Of a stretch of DNA of 64,000 nt, positions 30,586 through 41,594 are shown piece by piece. Made by a program: the position numbers and the translations under genes. Where the stretch lies: NCBI GenBank assembly GCA_025355305.1, contig JANXZW010000015.1, positions 1 to 64,000 on the forward strand, given 5' to 3'. Numbering within the stretch: position 1 is the stretch's first letter; each line of letters opens with the position of its first letter. The stretch comes from Actinomycetes bacterium. Lineage in GTDB: Bacteria > Actinomycetota > Actinomycetes > Nanopelagicales > Nanopelagicaceae. The notes beneath the pieces were generated by a model, which was not told where the DNA came from, searched no databases, and saw only the letters and a program-made list of their open reading frames with translations.

Positions 30586-31542
30586 ATGAGTAGATCTGGC
30601 AAAGTCACAGTCGTTGGAAGCGGTTTCTACGGTTCAACCACCGCCCTGCGTTTAGCCGAATACGACATCTTTGAGACGGTTGTTCTTACAGATATCGTAG
30701 AAGGAAAGCCAGAAGGGCTAGCCCTTGATATGAATCAATCGCGCTCTATCGAAGGTTTTGAAACCAAGATAATCGGAGCTACCACAACTCCAGAGGGCGC
30801 CGGCTATGAGGCGACCGCCAACTCAGATGTCGTTGTTATCACCGCCGGTCTGCCACGCAAGCCAGGGATGTCACGTATGGATCTGATTGGCGTTAATGCT
30901 GGGATCGTCCGCGGTGTTGCCGAAAATATTGCCAAGCACTCCCCAAAGGCCGTGATCATCGTCGTTTCAAATCCACTCGATGAGATGACTGCGCTCGCTC
31001 AACTTGCAACCGGCTTCCCGCAGCACCAGGTCATGGGTCAAGCTGGAATGCTCGACACCGCTCGCTTCACAAACTTTGTTGCAGAGAAGTTGGCAGTGCC
31101 CGTTAGCTCTGTCAAGACACTAACTTTGGGTTCACACGGTGACACGATGGTGCCAGTTCCAAGTCGTTGTACCGTCAATGGCCAAGCTCTCACATCGCTG
31201 CTATCAGAAGCGGATATCAACGAACTCGTTGACCGAACACGTAACGGTGGCGCAGAGGTCGTGGCTTTGCTCAAGACAGGTTCTGCTTACTACGCGCCGT
31301 CAGCGGCAGCCGCCCGCATGGCCAAGGCAGTGATTGAAGATTCTGGTGAGATCATGCCGGTCTGTGCCTGGGTTGATGGTCAATATGGAATTAGCGGCGT
31401 CTACCTCGGCGTAGAGGCAAAAATTGGCCGCAGCGGAATTGTGGAGGTGGTTGAAACCGCTCTCACAGAGAGTGAAGTCGCCGCTCTCAAAGTTGCAGCT
31501 GAGGCAGTACGCATCAAGCAGGCTGATGTAAAGGATCTCTAA
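30586..31542 (+). CDS. mdh: malate dehydrogenase (LDH-like type)
   Basis: 318 residues. NAD-dependent malate-oxaloacetate interconversion in the TCA cycle. Rossmann motif VVGSGFYGSTTA lies near residues 9-20. The substrate loop GLPRKPGMSR has Arg where LDH has Gln, which marks malate specificity. The catalytic His is in LGSHGDTMVP. The short, LDH-like form differs from the longer MDH of Mycobacterium. icd follows after 43 bases. Confidence 0.93.
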   Translation: MSRSGKVTVVGSGFYGSTTALRLAEYDIFETVVLTDIVEGKPEGLALDMNQSRSIEGFETKIIGATTTPEGAGYEATANSDVVVITAGLPRKPGMSRMDLIGVNAGIVRGVAENIAKHSPKAVIIVVSNPLDEMTALAQLATGFPQHQVMGQAGMLDTARFTNFVAEKLAVPVSSVKTLTLGSHGDTMVPVPSRCTVNGQALTSLLSEADINELVDRTRNGGAEVVALLKTGSAYYAPSAAAARMAKAVIEDSGEIMPVCAWVDGQYGISGVYLGVEAKIGRSGIVEVVETALTESEVAALKVAAEAVRIKQADVKDL

Positions 31543-31585
31543 TACCCGTACTGACTAGTGCTAATCGAGGAGAGAGTGAAAATTT

Positions 31586-32800
31586 ATGGAGAAGATTAAG
31601 GTAACTGGCACCGTCGTTGAACTCGATGGCGATGAGATGACCCGCATTATCTGGCAGTTCATCAAGGATAAGTTGATTTTGCCCTATCTCGATCTCAACC
31701 TCGAGTATTACGACTTGAGCATTGAAAACCGTGATGCCACAAATGACCAAGTCACCATCGATTCAGCCCACGCGATCTTGAAGCATGGCGTCGGCGTTAA
31801 GTGCGCAACCATTACTCCAGACGAGGCTCGCGTAGAAGAGTTTGGCCTCAAGAAGATGTGGAAGTCACCGAACGGAACTGTTCGCAACATCCTTGGTGGC
31901 GTTATCTTCCGTGAACCGATCATCATTTCCAATGTTCCTCGCCTGGTTCCACATTGGACCTTACCAATCGTCATTGGCCGTCATGCCTTCGGGGATCAAT
32001 ACCGCGCGACAGATTTCCGCATTCCAGGCAAGGGCAAACTCACTATAAAATTCGTACCTGAAGATGGTGGCGAAGTTATTGAGCACGAGGTTTTTAACTT
32101 TCCTGGTTCTGGAGTTGCTGTTGCAATGTACAACCTTGATGATTCCATTCGCGACTTTGCTCGCGCATCACTCAACTATGGCTTACTTCGCAAGTTCCCG
32201 GTTTATCTCTCCACGAAGAACACCATCTTGAAGGCTTACGATGGTCGTTTCAAAGATATCTTCGAAGAGATCTTTCAAGCTGAGTTCAAGAATCAATTTG
32301 ACGCTCTAGGAATCTGGTACGAGCACCGTTTGATCGATGACATGGTCGCGATGTCCCTTCGTATGCCCGGTGGATATGTGTGGGCATGTAAGAACTACGA
32401 TGGAGATGTGCAGTCAGACACCGTCGCACAGGGTTATGGATCACTTGGCCTTATGACTTCAGTGCTTATGACTCCAGACGGAAAGACCGTTGAATCAGAG
32501 GCCGCCCACGGCACGGTGACTCGCCACTACCGCGATCACCAAGCGGGCAAGCAGACCTCTACCAATCCGATCGCATCTATCTTTGCTTGGACCCAGGGCC
32601 TTTCACACCGCGCCAAGTTGGACAACAATCCAGAACTCACAGCGTTCGCCAAGAGCCTTGAGGCGGTCTGTATTGAGACAGTTGAATCTGGGAAGATGAC
32701 AAAGGACTTGGCTTTCTTGATTTCAAAGGATGCTCCATGGCTTAACACCCAAGACTTTTTGGCAGCTATTGATGAGAACCTTCAGAAGAAGCTCGCATAG
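31586..32800 (+). CDS. icd: isocitrate dehydrogenase (NADP-dependent, eukaryote-like homodimeric type)
   Basis: 404 residues. Oxidative decarboxylation of isocitrate to 2-oxoglutarate. Matches the homodimeric type II subfamily: [14 protein letters not shown] at the start, [13 protein letters not shown] (substrate-binding Ser/Asn), [12 protein letters not shown] and [14 protein letters not shown] for NADP. A ribosome-binding site GAGGAGAG precedes the ATG. Probably cotranscribed with mdh and closed by a strong terminator. Confidence 0.97.
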   Translation: MEKIKVTGTVVELDGDEMTRIIWQFIKDKLILPYLDLNLEYYDLSIENRDATNDQVTIDSAHAILKHGVGVKCATITPDEARVEEFGLKKMWKSPNGTVRNILGGVIFREPIIISNVPRLVPHWTLPIVIGRHAFGDQYRATDFRIPGKGKLTIKFVPEDGGEVIEHEVFNFPGSGVAVAMYNLDDSIRDFARASLNYGLLRKFPVYLSTKNTILKAYDGRFKDIFEEIFQAEFKNQFDALGIWYEHRLIDDMVAMSLRMPGGYVWACKNYDGDVQSDTVAQGYGSLGLMTSVLMTPDGKTVESEAAHGTVTRHYRDHQAGKQTSTNPIASIFAWTQGLSHRAKLDNNPELTAFAKSLEAVCIETVESGKMTKDLAFLISKDAPWLNTQDFLAAIDENLQKKLA

Positions 32801-32812
32801 TAAATAGACAGT

Positions 32813-32846
32813 AAAAACCCCCGGTGAAGATTCACCGGGGGTTTTT
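32813..32846. terminator. bidirectional rho-independent terminator between icd and ugpC
   Basis: A perfect 16-bp stem (32813-32828 with 32831-32846). The C/G-rich core is flanked by A5 and T5, giving a T-run on either strand. It serves the two convergent genes. Confidence 0.92.
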
Positions 32847-32857
32847 AATTTTTAGAT

Positions 32858-33943
32858 TTACTTACTGATGCGCTCTCCTGTTGCGGAATCGAAGAGGTGG
32901 ATTGCATGTGGGATTGCCTCGACAGTAATTGTGTCGCCTGGCTTTGGTGGGTTCTTTGGATCCCAACGGACAATGACTTGAGCACCTTCATCTGTTGCAT
33001 TTGCGAACTTGACGCCTGGATCGACTGGACGGCCATAGACGAAAGCATCTGAACCCAACTCTTCAACAACTTCCACGAGAACGTGGAAGCCAGAGGAGGC
33101 AGGTGTGAAGCCCTCTGGGCGAACGCCGACTGTAACGGTTCCGCTGACATGACCAGGGACATCGACCTTGAAATCACCGAGGCTTGCCTTGCCACCTGAT
33201 ACCGGGGCGGTCAAGAGGTTCATGGCCGGTGAGCCAATGAATCCTGCGACGAAGGCATTAACTGGTGCGTCATAGAGATTACGAGGTGTGTCGACTTGTT
33301 GTAGCAGACCATCCTTGAGAACCGCAACGCGATCTCCCATGGTCATGGCCTCAACTTGATCGTGTGTTACATAAACAGTTGTGATTCCCAAGCGGCGTTG
33401 TAGCGCGGCGATCTGGGTACGGGTTGCTACGCGCAACTTTGCATCCAAGTTTGAGAGTGGCTCATCCATCAAGAAGACCTGAGGTTCGCGAACAATTGCG
33501 CGACCCATTGCAACACGCTGACGTTGTCCACCAGAGAGCGCCTTTGGCTTGCGGTCTAAATAAGGCTCAAGGTCGAGAAGTTTTGCTGCTTCAAGGACGC
33601 GACGATCGCGCTCCTCTTTTGCAACGCCCGCGATCTTGAGGGCGAATCCCATATTCTCGGCAACCGACATATGTGGATAGAGAGCATAAGACTGGAAAAC
33701 CATTGCGATATCGCGATCTTTAGGTGCAACATCTGTAACGTCGCGATCTCCGATGCGAATCGCACCATTGTCGACCTCTTCAAGTCCAGCGAGCATGCGA
33801 AGAGATGTTGACTTACCGCAACCTGATGGACCAACGAGGACGAGAAATTCGCCATCATTGACGGTGAGGTTGAGTTTGTCTACAGCTGGCTTGGTGGTGC
33901 CAGGGTAGATTCGTGAAGCGTTATCAAATACGACTGATGCCAT
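32858..33943 (-). CDS. ugpC: ABC transporter ATP-binding protein, UgpC/MsmK (MsiK) type
   Basis: 361 residues. ATPase subunit that energises carbohydrate ABC importers. Walker A GPSGCGKST, Q-loop FQSYALYPHMSV, signature LSGGQRQRVAMGRAI, Walker B VFLMDEPLSNLDA and the H-loop VTHDQ are all present, followed by a C-terminal TOBE regulatory domain. No permease or binding protein is adjacent, which fits a shared MsiK-type ATPase serving several importers. Good ribosome-binding site AAGGAG. The upstream region has two strong dyads. Confidence 0.93.
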   Translation of the reverse strand: MASVVFDNASRIYPGTTKPAVDKLNLTVNDGEFLVLVGPSGCGKSTSLRMLAGLEEVDNGAIRIGDRDVTDVAPKDRDIAMVFQSYALYPHMSVAENMGFALKIAGVAKEERDRRVLEAAKLLDLEPYLDRKPKALSGGQRQRVAMGRAIVREPQVFLMDEPLSNLDAKLRVATRTQIAALQRRLGITTVYVTHDQVEAMTMGDRVAVLKDGLLQQVDTPRNLYDAPVNAFVAGFIGSPAMNLLTAPVSGGKASLGDFKVDVPGHVSGTVTVGVRPEGFTPASSGFHVLVEVVEELGSDAFVYGRPVDPGVKFANATDEGAQVIVRWDPKNPPKPGDTITVEAIPHAIHLFDSATGERISK

Positions 33944-33962
33944 GAGTTATTCACTCCTTCTC

Positions 33963-33980
33963 CGGGCAGGTACGTGCCCG
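33963..33980. promoter_or_regulatory. near-perfect 18-bp palindrome in the ugpC 5' region
   Basis: CGGGCA and TGCCCG flank GGTACG. The whole 18 bases are palindromic apart from one central base pair. It lies about 20 bases upstream of the ugpC start codon: a candidate operator or leader hairpin. Confidence 0.5.
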
Positions 33981-34026
33981 ACGATCCGTAGGATGAAGGT
34001 AAAACACTGGCGGGCGGAAGCCTGTC

Positions 34027-34047
34027 AGTGGCTAAAGATTAGCCACT
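34027..34047. promoter_or_regulatory. 21-bp dyad between ugpC and the CNNM gene
   Basis: AGTGGCTAA-AGA-TTAGCCACT, perfect 9-bp arms around 3 bases. It lies 83 bases upstream of ugpC and 57 upstream of the divergent gene. No T-run follows, so an operator is more likely than a terminator. The length suits a dimeric regulator. Confidence 0.65.
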
Positions 34048-34092
34048 CGGCGCCCTTTAACCAACCCTTTAGCGGTCAATTTCGCTCCACGC

Positions 34093-34098
34093 TACCCT
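34093..34098 (+). promoter_or_regulatory. -10 hexamer, predicted leaderless promoter of the CNNM-type gene
   Basis: TACCCT ends 6 bases before the ATG at 34105. No ribosome-binding site is seen. Confidence 0.45.
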
Positions 34099-34104
34099 TG
34101 AGTC

Positions 34105-35442
34105 ATGGAGCCCAACCCCCCGATAGCCCCGATAGCCCCGATAGGTAGCGTCGGCCAGCTCGCTCTTGATTTACTCTTGGTGCTCCTCTTTATCGTGGTG
34201 GCAGGCATTTTCGTGGCTGCCGAGATCTCACTCATCTCTCTGCGCGAATCACAGTTGCGCCAAATGGAGGCGACCGGCAAGCGGCCGAAACGAACGGCAC
34301 GACTGGTAAATCTGACCAAGAACCCCAACCGATTCTTAGCCGCCGCTCAGGTTGGCATCACCTTCTGCGGCTTCCTCTCCGCCGCGCTCGGCTCCCAGCG
34401 CCTTGGTACCTACTTCGTAATTCCAATCTTGGAGCGGTGGGGGTTATCCCATGGGCTTAGCACCGTCATCTCATTGATCTTTGTCACCCTCATGATTGCT
34501 TATGTCTCCTTGGTTCTTGGCGAGTTAGTACCCAAGCGGCTTGCGCTTTATCGCACAGAACAGATCGCGCTGGCCTCCGCCGCGAGTATTGACCGCATTG
34601 CAAATATCTTTCGCCCAATCATCTGGGTTCTTTCGCGATCAACAGATGCAATTGTTCAACTCTTTGGACTTAAACCGCAGGAAGTTCGCTCTGAGATCTC
34701 AGAGGCTGAACTCGTGGATCTTGTGACAGGTCACGCCGCTCTCTCAGATGAGGAGCGCGATATTGTCGAAGATGTCTTTAGCGCTGGGGACCTTGTCTTA
34801 CATGAAATTATGGTGCCGCGCACCGAAGTGGACTTTCTCGATGTTGGATTAACTCTTGCTGAGGCGAAGTCGATCGCGGTGCGAACCGCTCACTCCCGTT
34901 ATCCGGTCACTCGCGGATCTAGTGATGAAGTCATCGGGTTTTTACATGTACGTGATCTTCTTAATGCCCGTGAAGAGGAGATGAGCAAGACCCTGCTCGG
35001 CATCATGCGACCCGTAATTTTCTTGCCGGGAACTAAGGGCGTGCTGCCCGCGCTCACTGAGATGCGGATTAAACGAGCGCACTTGGCCATAGTTCTTGAT
35101 GAATATGGTGGAACTGATGGAATTGTCACTCTGGAAGATATTGTGGAATGTTTCATCGGCGATATCGAGGATGAATACGATGAGCCAGAGAGTGAAGTGA
35201 CGGCCCAGCCCACAACTGGGGATTTCGAAGTGGATGCCCTTATCTCACTCGAGGATCTCAAAGATGAGACAGGTATCGAGTTACCCGCCGGACCTTATGA
35301 GACGGTCGGTGGATTTGTGATGCACTTTCTCGGAAGATTGGCAGAAGTCCATGATGTGATTGTGGTTCCAGGGGCGCGGATCACTGTGCTCACATTGCAG
35401 GGCAAGCGCGCAGGGCAGCTGTTGATCTCGAGGCAGGATTAG
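34105..35442 (+). CDS. CNNM/HlyC-CorC family membrane protein (hemolysin-like)
   Basis: 445 residues. An N-terminal DUF21 membrane domain (about residues 15-200), two CBS domains (about 215-340, around [20 protein letters not shown] and [22 protein letters not shown]) and a C-terminal CorC_HlyC transporter-associated domain. The family is linked to Mg2+ or Co2+ handling, and the hemolysin name is historical. The N-terminus contains three copies of a 9-base unit (CCCGATAGC-type) encoding P-I-A repeats. Leaderless start predicted. trpS follows after 20 bases. Confidence 0.9.
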   Translation: MEPNPPIAPIAPIGSVGQLALDLLLVLLFIVVAGIFVAAEISLISLRESQLRQMEATGKRPKRTARLVNLTKNPNRFLAAAQVGITFCGFLSAALGSQRLGTYFVIPILERWGLSHGLSTVISLIFVTLMIAYVSLVLGELVPKRLALYRTEQIALASAASIDRIANIFRPIIWVLSRSTDAIVQLFGLKPQEVRSEISEAELVDLVTGHAALSDEERDIVEDVFSAGDLVLHEIMVPRTEVDFLDVGLTLAEAKSIAVRTAHSRYPVTRGSSDEVIGFLHVRDLLNAREEEMSKTLLGIMRPVIFLPGTKGVLPALTEMRIKRAHLAIVLDEYGGTDGIVTLEDIVECFIGDIEDEYDEPESEVTAQPTTGDFEVDALISLEDLKDETGIELPAGPYETVGGFVMHFLGRLAEVHDVIVVPGARITVLTLQGKRAGQLLISRQD

Positions 35443-35449
35443 TTCTCGG

Positions 35450-35455
35450 TAGGAT
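35450..35455 (+). promoter_or_regulatory. -10 hexamer, predicted leaderless promoter of trpS
   Basis: TAGGAT ends 7 bases before the ATG at 35463. Confidence 0.5.
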
Positions 35456-35462
35456 AACTCCC

Positions 35463-36467
35463 ATGTTGAAGCCACGCGTCTTATCAGGAATCCAGCCCAC
35501 AAATGGCTCATTCCATTTAGGAAACTATTTGGGCGCGGTAAAGCAGTGGGTTGAGCTGCAAGAGAGCCACGACGCTTTTTACTGCGTAGTCGATCTGCAC
35601 GCTCTGACATCCACTCCTAATCCCAAGGAGCTCCGCCAGAACTCTCTAGTCTCTGCCGCTCAACTCTTGGCGCTAGGCGTGGATCCTGCGCACTGCACCC
35701 TTTTCATTCAATCTCACGTACCTGCCCACAATCAGTTGGGTTGGGTCATGGAATGCTTAACCGGATTTGGCGAGGCGAGTCGCATGACTCAATTTAAGGA
35801 TAAATCGCAGAAACTTGATAATGATCGAATTGGTGTTGGCGTCTTCACCTATCCAATGTTGATGGCGGCCGATATCTTGCTCTACCAAGCCGATCAGGTT
35901 CCCGTGGGTGAAGATCAGCGTCAGCACATTGAGTTAACTCGCGATCTGGCAACGCGTTTTAATAGTACCTACGGAAAAACATTCACCATCCCAGAGGGAT
36001 ATATTCTCAAAGAGGGCGCCAAGATTTTTGATCTGCAAGATCCCACTGCCAAGATGAGTAAGTCAGCTGAATCACTGAGCGGTCTCATTGAGATCCTTGA
36101 TACGCCCGAGGCAAATGCCAAAAAGATTAAGAGCGCAGTTACTGACACCGGACGTGAAGTTCGCTTCGACTCCGCCGGGAAGCCCGGTATCTCTAACCTC
36201 TTAACCATCTTCTCCACTCTCTCGGGGCGAAGCATCGCTGAGATTGAAAACGATTTTGTGGGCAAGGGATATGGCGACTTTAAAGGTGCTGTTGCTGAGG
36301 TAGTTGTTGAATACCTGCGCCCTGTCCGTGCCCGCACCCTTGAACTTCTAGATGACCAAACCCATCTAGATGCTATTTTGGGTGCAGGCGCTCTGAAGGC
36401 AGAAGCAGTTGCTACGAAGACCCTTGCCGATGTATATGAACGGATTGGTTTCGTTGCGCGCGGCTAG
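35463..36467 (+). CDS. trpS: tryptophanyl-tRNA synthetase
   Basis: 334 residues. Charges tRNA-Trp. A class I synthetase with [14 protein letters not shown] in place of the HIGH motif, [13 protein letters not shown] in the active site and KMSKSAES as the KMSKS loop. The length is normal. Predicted leaderless start. Confidence 0.98.
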   Translation: MLKPRVLSGIQPTNGSFHLGNYLGAVKQWVELQESHDAFYCVVDLHALTSTPNPKELRQNSLVSAAQLLALGVDPAHCTLFIQSHVPAHNQLGWVMECLTGFGEASRMTQFKDKSQKLDNDRIGVGVFTYPMLMAADILLYQADQVPVGEDQRQHIELTRDLATRFNSTYGKTFTIPEGYILKEGAKIFDLQDPTAKMSKSAESLSGLIEILDTPEANAKKIKSAVTDTGREVRFDSAGKPGISNLLTIFSTLSGRSIAEIENDFVGKGYGDFKGAVAEVVVEYLRPVRARTLELLDDQTHLDAILGAGALKAEAVATKTLADVYERIGFVARG

Positions 36468-37470
36468 GTTTCTTGGACTCTTAACGACTCTCTCGCTCTT
36501 TCTTGCCTTCCTTACCGGCCCATTCGAGGCATCCGATGCAGCCGATGCAGCCGTCTCTATCAAGATTGCGATCGTCTATGACGTGGGCGGACGTGGTGAT
36601 CATGGCATCAATGACTCTGCAGCAAGAGGCGTTGATGCAATTAAAAAGAAATTTGGTTTAACCGCCCTCTCTGTACGCGAGCTGGTCACAAATGGAAGTG
36701 AGAGCGATCGAGAATCTCGACTGCAATTCCTAGCTTCAGCAAATTACAACCTAGTAATCGCCGTTGGTGCAAGTTTTTCACAGGCGATGGGAGTCGTGGC
36801 GGTTGCAAATCCCAATACCGATTTTTCGCTCATCAATGATGCGAGCGTTGGAAATCTCAATTTAAGCGATATGGTCTTTTCTAACCAAGATGGTGCTTAC
36901 TTAGCTGGGGTGTTAGCAGCTAGCGCCACCAAGAGTAAGAGAGTTGGAATAGTCGCTCCCTCCTCTTACGCGCCCTACCTAGATGACTTCAAGAGTGGAG
37001 TCGTCTCCATCCTGCCGAAGGCGATTGTTTTGAGTCAGTTCGTGGATAAAGAGGTTGGAAACGCATCAAGAGTGCTCGCGGCGCAGGGCGTCGATATTAT
37101 TTTTTCAGAGTGGATGAGCAGTAGCGAGGTGGAAGATACCGTCGCGGCGCTCTACACAAAGGCCCATCCCATTCATCTCATTGGTGTAAACCCAGATCAA
37201 TACTTCCTGCTCGGAAAGAATAGTCAGAAGATTCTGATCGGCGCTGTCTCCAAACATGTAGATAGCGCAGTAAAAGATGTGATGAGCGCTGCACTTAATG
37301 GCGCGACAATAATTGATGTTCTGGATGCAAAAATTGGCATCTTTGGACATATGTACACGGTTAAGGATGGCGGAGAGTCCATGGCTCTCACCGCGCTAGG
37401 CGCGCCTTATTCGATCAAGGTTGCCGCGGCTATCGCGAAATTGAAGAGCGGAAAGGTAAAAGCGCCTTAA
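36436..37470 (+). CDS. BMP-family substrate-binding protein
   Basis: About 344 residues. Resembles Med/BmpA/PnrA-type periplasmic binding proteins of nucleoside ABC importers: [55 protein letters not shown]. The N-terminus is a clear signal peptide ([17 protein letters not shown]) but has no lipobox Cys; in fact no Cys is seen in the protein. The start is uncertain (ATG 36430 or 36436, TTG 36445 or 36454), and all overlap trpS. No permease or ATPase lies beside it, so partners must be elsewhere. It converges on accA with a 4-base overlap. Confidence 0.8.
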   Translation: MNGLVSLRAARFLGLLTTLSLFLAFLTGPFEASDAADAAVSIKIAIVYDVGGRGDHGINDSAARGVDAIKKKFGLTALSVRELVTNGSESDRESRLQFLASANYNLVIAVGASFSQAMGVVAVANPNTDFSLINDASVGNLNLSDMVFSNQDGAYLAGVLAASATKSKRVGIVAPSSYAPYLDDFKSGVVSILPKAIVLSQFVDKEVGNASRVLAAQGVDIIFSEWMSSSEVEDTVAALYTKAHPIHLIGVNPDQYFLLGKNSQKILIGAVSKHVDSAVKDVMSAALNGATIIDVLDAKIGIFGHMYTVKDGGESMALTALGAPYSIKVAAAIAKLKSGKVKAP

Positions 37471-39200
37471 TCCTCAATCACGCAGAGTAGTTGACCACTT
37501 GATACCGTCTGACCGACACCGATTCCAAGTAGAGCAATGACACCTGATCGTTCTGCCATTAAAGGTTGCTCCATCTTCATCGCTTCGAGCACCACAATGA
37601 GATCACCGACCTCGACGCGGTCGCCATTGCCTTTGAGAATCTTTACAACAGTTCCCTGCATCGGGCTGGTGAGAGAGTTTCCAGAGCTCTTTGCGACGCT
37701 ATTGCTCTTGATCCGATGGCGCTTCTCTGTGGGCGCCTGAGAGTGAAGGACAACTTCAAAGCGGTGGCCGTTTACCTCTGCAACCACTTTTTGTGAAGCA
37801 ATCTTTGAGGCAGCGACGCCCTCTTTGAAATTGAATGCTGGAATCTGATTATCGAATTCGTTCTCGATGTAGCTGGTATAAATTTTGAACTCTTCCGTGA
37901 AATTTGGATCATTTACGATCGCGCGATGGAATGGCAGCGCTGTGGCGAGGCCACCTATTTCAAATTCCCGCAAGGCGCGACGAGCTCGTTCAATCGCTTC
38001 TTTGCGAGTAGAACCAGTAACAATTAACTTTGCGAGCAATGAGTCAAAGTGCGAACCGATGGTGTGACCATGATCAAAGCCGGCATCTACGCGGACCCCG
38101 GGGCCGGATGGAACTTCCCACTTAGTAATTGTGCCAAGTGATGGTAGGAAGCCATTTCCAGGATCCTCGCCGTTGATTCGAAATTCCAGGCTATGTCCGC
38201 GAACTACGGGGTCAACGGGGCTAATTGCCTCGCCCGAAGCAATCCGCAGTTGCTCGCGAACAAGATCGAGGCCGGTAACTTCCTCACTCACGGGATGTTC
38301 AACCTGCAGACGAGTATTTACCTCGAGAAATGAGATGGTCCCATCTTTACCGACTAAGAATTCGCAGGTACCGGCGCCTACATAACCAACTTCGCGCATG
38401 ATTGCCTTTGAGGAGGTGTAGAGCTGATCGATTTGTGCCGCCGTTAAGAATGGAGCGGGAGCCTCTTCAACGAGTTTCTGATGGCGACGCTGTAACGAGC
38501 AATCACGGGTACTGACGACTACCGCGTTGCCATACATATCGACTAAACATTGGGTTTCTACATGGCGTGGCTTATCGAGGTAGCGTTCAACGAAACACTC
38601 GCCACGTCCAAAGCCGGCAATTGCTTCACGCACTGCAGAAGCGAAAAGCTCTGGGATCTCTTCAAGGGTAAAGGCGACCTTGAGTCCGCGACCGCCACCG
38701 CCATGTGCGGCTTTGATAGCGACAGGAAGGCCGTGCTCTTTCGCAAAGACGATTACCTCATCAGGTGATTCGACGGGATCGGCGGTACCTGCAACGAGGG
38801 GCGCTCCAACCTTTGCTGCAATCTTGCGCGCAGAGACCTTATCGCCAAGTTCACGAATAGCGGCGGGCGGAGGTCCAATCCAAATAAGTCCAGCTGCAAT
38901 AACGCGCTCGGCAAATCCTGCATTCTCGGAGAGAAATCCGTAGCCTGGATGAATCGCATCGGCGCCCGATTCCTTCGCAATCGCTAGGATCTTGCTCTGA
39001 TCTAGATAGGTTTCGGCAGCTGAGAGACCATTGAGTGAGAAGGCTTCATCAGCAGTGGCTACGTGGAGTGAATTGCGATCGTCCTCCGAGTAGATTGCGA
39101 TGCTCTTGACTCCGTGGTCGCGGCAGGCTCTAGCGACGCGCACAGCAATTTCACCGCGGTTGGCGATCAGGACGGCTGATATCTGCTTCATCTGCTTCAT
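37467..39200 (-). CDS. accA3: acyl-CoA carboxylase alpha subunit (biotin carboxylase + biotin carrier)
   Basis: 577 residues. An N-terminal biotin carboxylase ([22 protein letters not shown]-grasp loop [27 protein letters not shown]) and a C-terminal biotinyl domain with the modified Lys in EAMKMEQ, 36 residues from the end. It supplies carboxybiotin to the beta subunit encoded upstream. ATG 39200 overlaps the maf stop (ATGA); the ORF is open further upstream, but these residues are not conserved-looking. The start region has three copies of the 9-mer CAGATGAAG. Last gene of accD-accE-maf-accA. Confidence 0.93.
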   Translation of the reverse strand: MKQMKQISAVLIANRGEIAVRVARACRDHGVKSIAIYSEDDRNSLHVATADEAFSLNGLSAAETYLDQSKILAIAKESGADAIHPGYGFLSENAGFAERVIAAGLIWIGPPPAAIRELGDKVSARKIAAKVGAPLVAGTADPVESPDEVIVFAKEHGLPVAIKAAHGGGGRGLKVAFTLEEIPELFASAVREAIAGFGRGECFVERYLDKPRHVETQCLVDMYGNAVVVSTRDCSLQRRHQKLVEEAPAPFLTAAQIDQLYTSSKAIMREVGYVGAGTCEFLVGKDGTISFLEVNTRLQVEHPVSEEVTGLDLVREQLRIASGEAISPVDPVVRGHSLEFRINGEDPGNGFLPSLGTITKWEVPSGPGVRVDAGFDHGHTIGSHFDSLLAKLIVTGSTRKEAIERARRALREFEIGGLATALPFHRAIVNDPNFTEEFKIYTSYIENEFDNQIPAFNFKEGVAASKIASQKVVAEVNGHRFEVVLHSQAPTEKRHRIKSNSVAKSSGNSLTSPMQGTVVKILKGNGDRVEVGDLIVVLEAMKMEQPLMAERSGVIALLGIGVGQTVSSGQLLCVIED

Positions 39201-39817
39201 CTGCTTGCCTTTACTGGAACGATTGCGGACCATGCCAGTCCTAAGTTAATTGTGATCTTGCGTAGCGTGGGAAGTGAAAGCCCAATGATTCCGCTCGGAT
39301 CACCCTCAATATGAGTAATAAATGGCGCGGAGCGCCCATCCAAGGTAAACCCTCCAGCAACCTGCAAGGGCTCTCCAGTATTAACGTAGTCAATGATTTC
39401 ACTGTCAGTCATCTTCGCGAAGGTGACCTTTGAGGTAGAGATGTCGGAAACTTCCAGCCCCTGGTCGGTGTCGATGACCGAATGGCCGGTGTGCAGGTAG
39501 CCACTCTTTCCACTGAGGAGGCGACAGCGCTCAATGGCATTTTCAGGGCTTCCCGGCTTGCCAAGTGATGCTCCTTCAAATTCAAAGGTGGAGTCACACC
39601 CGATGATAAGTGAGTTGGTGAGTTCAGGTGAACTCTTAAAGACGGTGTGAGCCTTAAGGATTGCTAGGGCGATTACTAAATCAGATGGCGCCAACGCTAG
39701 AAGCTCTGGAGTCTCTTCATCAACGCCGCTGACCTTGATCACCGGTTCGATGCCGATTGATTGCAAGATCTGTTTACGTGAGGCAGAAGCCGAGGCGAGA
39801 ACTATTTGCTTGGTCAT
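39197..39817 (-). CDS. maf: Maf family nucleoside triphosphate pyrophosphatase
   Basis: 206 residues. Hydrolyses non-canonical or dTTP/UTP-type nucleotides to monophosphates. Features: [12 protein letters not shown] at the N-terminus, [17 protein letters not shown] with the conserved Asp, and [14 protein letters not shown] near the end. ATG 39817 overlaps the accE stop (ATGA) and is preferred over the upstream in-frame start at 39835. Its place between accE and accA matches mycobacterial gene order. Confidence 0.95.
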   Translation of the reverse strand: MTKQIVLASASASRKQILQSIGIEPVIKVSGVDEETPELLALAPSDLVIALAILKAHTVFKSSPELTNSLIIGCDSTFEFEGASLGKPGSPENAIERCRLLSGKSGYLHTGHSVIDTDQGLEVSDISTSKVTFAKMTDSEIIDYVNTGEPLQVAGGFTLDGRSAPFITHIEGDPSGIIGLSLPTLRKITINLGLAWSAIVPVKASR

Positions 39818-40026
39818 GATGGGGTCATCCCCCATCTACGTGGCAGCGAGTTTTGAATCTTGAGGCGAGCCCATGAGCTGCGGTAGTTGGTTGGAGGGTG
39901 GGCGGTCTTTTCGATCTCATCGATGGCTCGAGTCAGTGCTAGGAGTTCCTCTTGAGTTGGAGTTCCAGCATGGATGGTAAAGCCGAGCTTACGAAATTCA
40001 CGGGGGAAGTCATTGCTATGCAGCAT
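39814..40026 (-). CDS. accE: acyl-CoA carboxylase epsilon subunit
   Basis: 70 residues. A small actinobacterial subunit that stabilises or activates the acyl-CoA carboxylase alpha-beta complex. Recognised from GTPTQEELLALTRAIDEIE, the short length, and its place directly after the beta subunit. The start shares one base with the stop of the beta-subunit gene (TAATG), and it overlaps maf by 4 bases. Confidence 0.85.
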   Translation of the reverse strand: MLHSNDFPREFRKLGFTIHAGTPTQEELLALTRAIDEIEKTAHPPTNYRSSWARLKIQNSLPRRWGMTPS

Positions 40027-41588
40027 TAGAGCGGAATATTTCCATGCTTGCGAGTCGGAAGATCCACGCGTTTATTGGCGAGAGCACGCAGAGCTTTGGT
40101 GATCTGCCCCCGAGTGGCATGTGGTTCGATGACAGCGTCGATGAAGCCGCGATCTGCCGCAATATATGGGTTGAGCAGTTGCTCTTCATATTCGTTGATC
40201 AACTCTGGAGAGCGTGCAGGGTTTTCAGCAATATCTTTTCGGTAGAGGATATTTACGGCGCCTTGTGCGCCCATGACCGCAATCTGTGCGGTTGGCCAAG
40301 CGAGGTTTATATCTGCACCAAGATGCTTTGAGCCCATCACGATGTAGGCGCCGCCATATGCTTTTCGAGTAATGACTGTTACCAGCGGAATAGATGCCTC
40401 CCCATAGGCGTAGAGCAACTTTGCGCCACGTCGAATGATGCCATTCCACTCCTGTTCGGTTCCAGGCAAGAAGCCTGGCACGTCCACAAGGGTGACCACA
40501 GGAATTCCAAAGGCATCGCAGGTACGCAGGAAGCGGGCTGCTTTTTCAGAGGCATCGATATCGAGAGTTCCCGCAAAGTTCTGCGGTTGATTTGCAATGA
40601 TGCCAACAGAGTGACCTTCAATACGGCCGAATCCCACCAATATATTTGGAGCAAAGAGCGCATGGACCTCAAGGAAGTTTGCCTCATCCACGATCGCCTC
40701 AATGATGACACGCATGTCATATGGTTTATTGGGATTGTCGGGAATCAAGGAATCTAAGGCGCGATCGGATGGCGCAATGCCATCGGACTCCGTTGCGCGC
40801 AGGACCGGGGCATCGTCAAGATTGTTACTGGGTAAAAAGGAGAGGAGAGCTTTTACATACTCGAGAGCGGCATCTTCATCCTCCGCTAGGTAGTGAGAAT
40901 TTCCAGTCTTGGTGTTGTGAGTCGCAGCGCCACCAAGTTCTTCCATTCCAACCTCTTCACCCGTCACTGCTTTAATGACATCGGGGCCGGTGATGAACAT
41001 ATGAGATGTTTCATTCACCATGATGGTGAAATCTGTGATCGCTGGCGAGTAAACCGCACCACCTGCACAAGGTCCGAGAATTACTGAGATCTGGGGGATC
41101 ACTCCAGAGGAGCGCACATTGCGCTTGAAGATCTCGCCATATTGGCTCAGGGAAGCTACGCCTTCCTGAATCCGCGCCCCGCCCGAATCATTGAGTCCGA
41201 TCATCGGAATTCCTGATTTGAGTGCGAACTCCATCACTTTGACGATCTTCTTTCCCATCGTCTCTCCGAGGGAGCCGCCAAAGACCATGAAATCTTGTGA
41301 GGAGATTGCCACGGTGCGCCCATCAATCGTGGCATAACCAGTGACAACTCCATCTCCATACGGATGCGATTTATTCATTCCAAATTTATCGGAGTGGTGT
41401 GTTGAGAAGGCATCGAACTCAACAAATGAACCTTCATCAACGAGCTTCGCAATGCGTTCGCGAGCTGTGTACTTTCCCGCTGCGCGTCGCTTTTCAATTG
41501 CAGCGGGCGAGCCGCTCTGCGCCGCCTTCTCGAGGCGTGCCTTCAAATCATTGATCTTGCCGGCAGTAGTATTAATTGCGTCAGTCAC
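40026..41588 (-). CDS. accD: acyl-CoA (propionyl-CoA) carboxylase beta subunit
   Basis: 520 residues. The carboxyltransferase half of acyl-CoA carboxylase. Shows [32 protein letters not shown] (oxyanion site), [36 protein letters not shown] and [13 protein letters not shown]. This resembles AccD5/PccB-type subunits, so propionyl- and/or acetyl-CoA are likely substrates. GTG 41588 lies 6 bases after TAAAGT; an alternative GTG two codons upstream (41594) exists. Divergent from birA, whose product biotinylates the alpha subunit. Confidence 0.95.
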   Translation of the reverse strand: MTDAINTTAGKINDLKARLEKAAQSGSPAAIEKRRAAGKYTARERIAKLVDEGSFVEFDAFSTHHSDKFGMNKSHPYGDGVVTGYATIDGRTVAISSQDFMVFGGSLGETMGKKIVKVMEFALKSGIPMIGLNDSGGARIQEGVASLSQYGEIFKRNVRSSGVIPQISVILGPCAGGAVYSPAITDFTIMVNETSHMFITGPDVIKAVTGEEVGMEELGGAATHNTKTGNSHYLAEDEDAALEYVKALLSFLPSNNLDDAPVLRATESDGIAPSDRALDSLIPDNPNKPYDMRVIIEAIVDEANFLEVHALFAPNILVGFGRIEGHSVGIIANQPQNFAGTLDIDASEKAARFLRTCDAFGIPVVTLVDVPGFLPGTEQEWNGIIRRGAKLLYAYGEASIPLVTVITRKAYGGAYIVMGSKHLGADINLAWPTAQIAVMGAQGAVNILYRKDIAENPARSPELINEYEEQLLNPYIAADRGFIDAVIEPHATRGQITKALRALANKRVDLPTRKHGNIPL

Positions 41589-41594
41589 ATCCAC

